Below are positions 63,729 through 64,000 of a stretch of 64,000 nucleotides of DNA, piece after piece. The first letter of the stretch is position 1. Each line of letters begins with the position of its first letter. The notes below the pieces were generated by a model, which did no database searches, was not told where the DNA came from, and saw nothing but the letters and a program-made list of their open reading frames with translations. The stretch is from positions 124,001 through 188,000 of the forward strand of contig NZ_JANJTZ010000037.1 in NCBI RefSeq assembly GCF_024710845.1. The letters run 5' to 3'. The translations under genes and the position numbers were made by a program. This DNA is from Mesorhizobium sp. Lineage in GTDB: Bacteria > Pseudomonadota > Alphaproteobacteria > Rhizobiales > Rhizobiaceae.

Positions 63729-64000
63729 CTAGCGCAATCGGGCGAGCGCCTGGCGCGCGCGGTCGAGATTGCGCGCCGTCTCCTCGGCGACTTCGCCGGC
63801 ATCTGCCGCCTTGAATTCGTCCAGGGCGGTCTCGCAGGCCGCGACCGCCTCCTGCAGCGCGGCCAGGTCACGCGCTTCCTCGCCGAGCCCGATCAGGCCG
63901 CGGCACAGCGTGTCACGGATATAGGGCAGGTTTTCCACATCGCCACTTTCCACCTGGGCCGACAAGGCGAGGCGTGCGTCCGCGACGGCGGTTTCGAAGT
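63729..64000 (-). CDS. Helical (TPR-like) protein, N-terminus beyond the window
   Basis: The frame runs off the right edge; about 89 C-terminal residues are visible. They are helical and acidic: FETAVADARLALSAQVESGDVENLPYIRDTLCRGLIGLGEEARDLAALQEAVAACETALDEF and then EETARNLDRARQALARLR. The spacing of ALA/A-x-A-L motifs resembles tetratricopeptide repeats, but I cannot name the protein. The stop (plus 63729-63731) is 66 bases from the SAF oxidoreductase start, so they may be co-transcribed. Confidence 0.6.
   Translation of the reverse strand, partial: FETAVADARLALSAQVESGDVENLPYIRDTLCRGLIGLGEEARDLAALQEAVAACETALDEFKAADAGEVAEETARNLDRARQALARLR

Overview
The window is a GC-rich (roughly 64 percent by eye) chromosomal segment of an alphaproteobacterium, most probably a member of the Hyphomicrobiales (Rhizobiales), close to Phyllobacteriaceae. 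The evidence is: a tRNA-His that lacks G-1 and has G1-U72 and A73; an Irr-type iron control element; CtrA-type boxes; a phasin; a PleC/DivJ/PdhS-like histidine kinase; several short Rhizobiales-type DUF proteins; and a complete Entner-Doudoroff gene set. I saw no phage, insertion sequence, CRISPR array, rRNA or plasmid replication gene. It reads as a core chromosome with a few accessory pieces: a ParDE-like toxin-antitoxin pair, an exopolysaccharide block and heptamer-repeat elements.

Layout. 1-2335: end of xseA, PPi-type phosphofructokinase, tRNA-His and a phasin. 2545-6355: a giant PAS histidine kinase behind a perfect CtrA-type box. 6398-9367: ferric-iron ABC importer FbpAB (no ATPase gene adjacent) behind a perfect Irr box. 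9413-9535: a candidate structured small RNA. 9649-13899: acetoacetyl-CoA synthetase, an AsmA-family protein and a small membrane protein. 13896-18046: potFGHI putrescine importer. 18182-21392: DMT exporter, ferric-reductase-like membrane protein, quinone reductase-like enzyme and toxin-antitoxin pair. 21398-24722: ScfR/RamB-type regulator divergent from isocitrate lyase. 24911-26983: degenerate receiver protein and a membrane-anchored WD40 propeller. 27051-29886: puuA-puuB putrescine catabolism. 29941-34690: small secreted proteins, CAP-domain lipoprotein, DUF2189, FabH-like enzyme and a truncated pyruvate-kinase-like protein. 34830-42372: DUF2188, SDR plus aldehyde dehydrogenase, then zwf-pgl and edd separated by a convergent membrane gene. 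42373-46936: DUF982, three regulators or SDR enzymes with clear palindromic operators, a GlxA-type AraC regulator and folD. 47029-56433: a Wzx/Wzy-type exopolysaccharide block. 56483-57295: proC. 57300-62223: an imelysin / di-heme oxidoreductase / imelysin / DUF1513 operon typical of iron uptake. 62355-64000: a dehydrogenase with SAF domain and a truncated gene.

How the genes fit together. Putrescine import (potFGHI) and gamma-glutamylation and oxidation (puuAB) form one functional set although 9 kb apart. Phasin, acetoacetyl-CoA synthetase and isocitrate lyase belong to storage-polymer, ketone-body and acetate metabolism. zwf, pgl and edd give the Entner-Doudoroff route, and PPi-phosphofructokinase provides a reversible alternative. 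FbpAB, the imelysin operon and perhaps the ferric-reductase-like protein point to iron acquisition. CtrA-type boxes before the PdhS-like kinase, and in the exopolysaccharide block, suggest that signalling and surface polysaccharide are tied to the cell cycle.

The most unusual items are: the candidate three-way-junction RNA at 9413-9535; the C11 tract just upstream of the fbpA ribosome binding site; the polysaccharide co-polymerase whose C-terminus is a long Pro/Gln/Tyr/Trp-rich tail; an SDR without its Tyr/Lys catalytic pair; heptamer-repeat elements at two loci, one occupying the leader of puuB; and a likely periplasmic WD40 propeller paired with a degenerate receiver.
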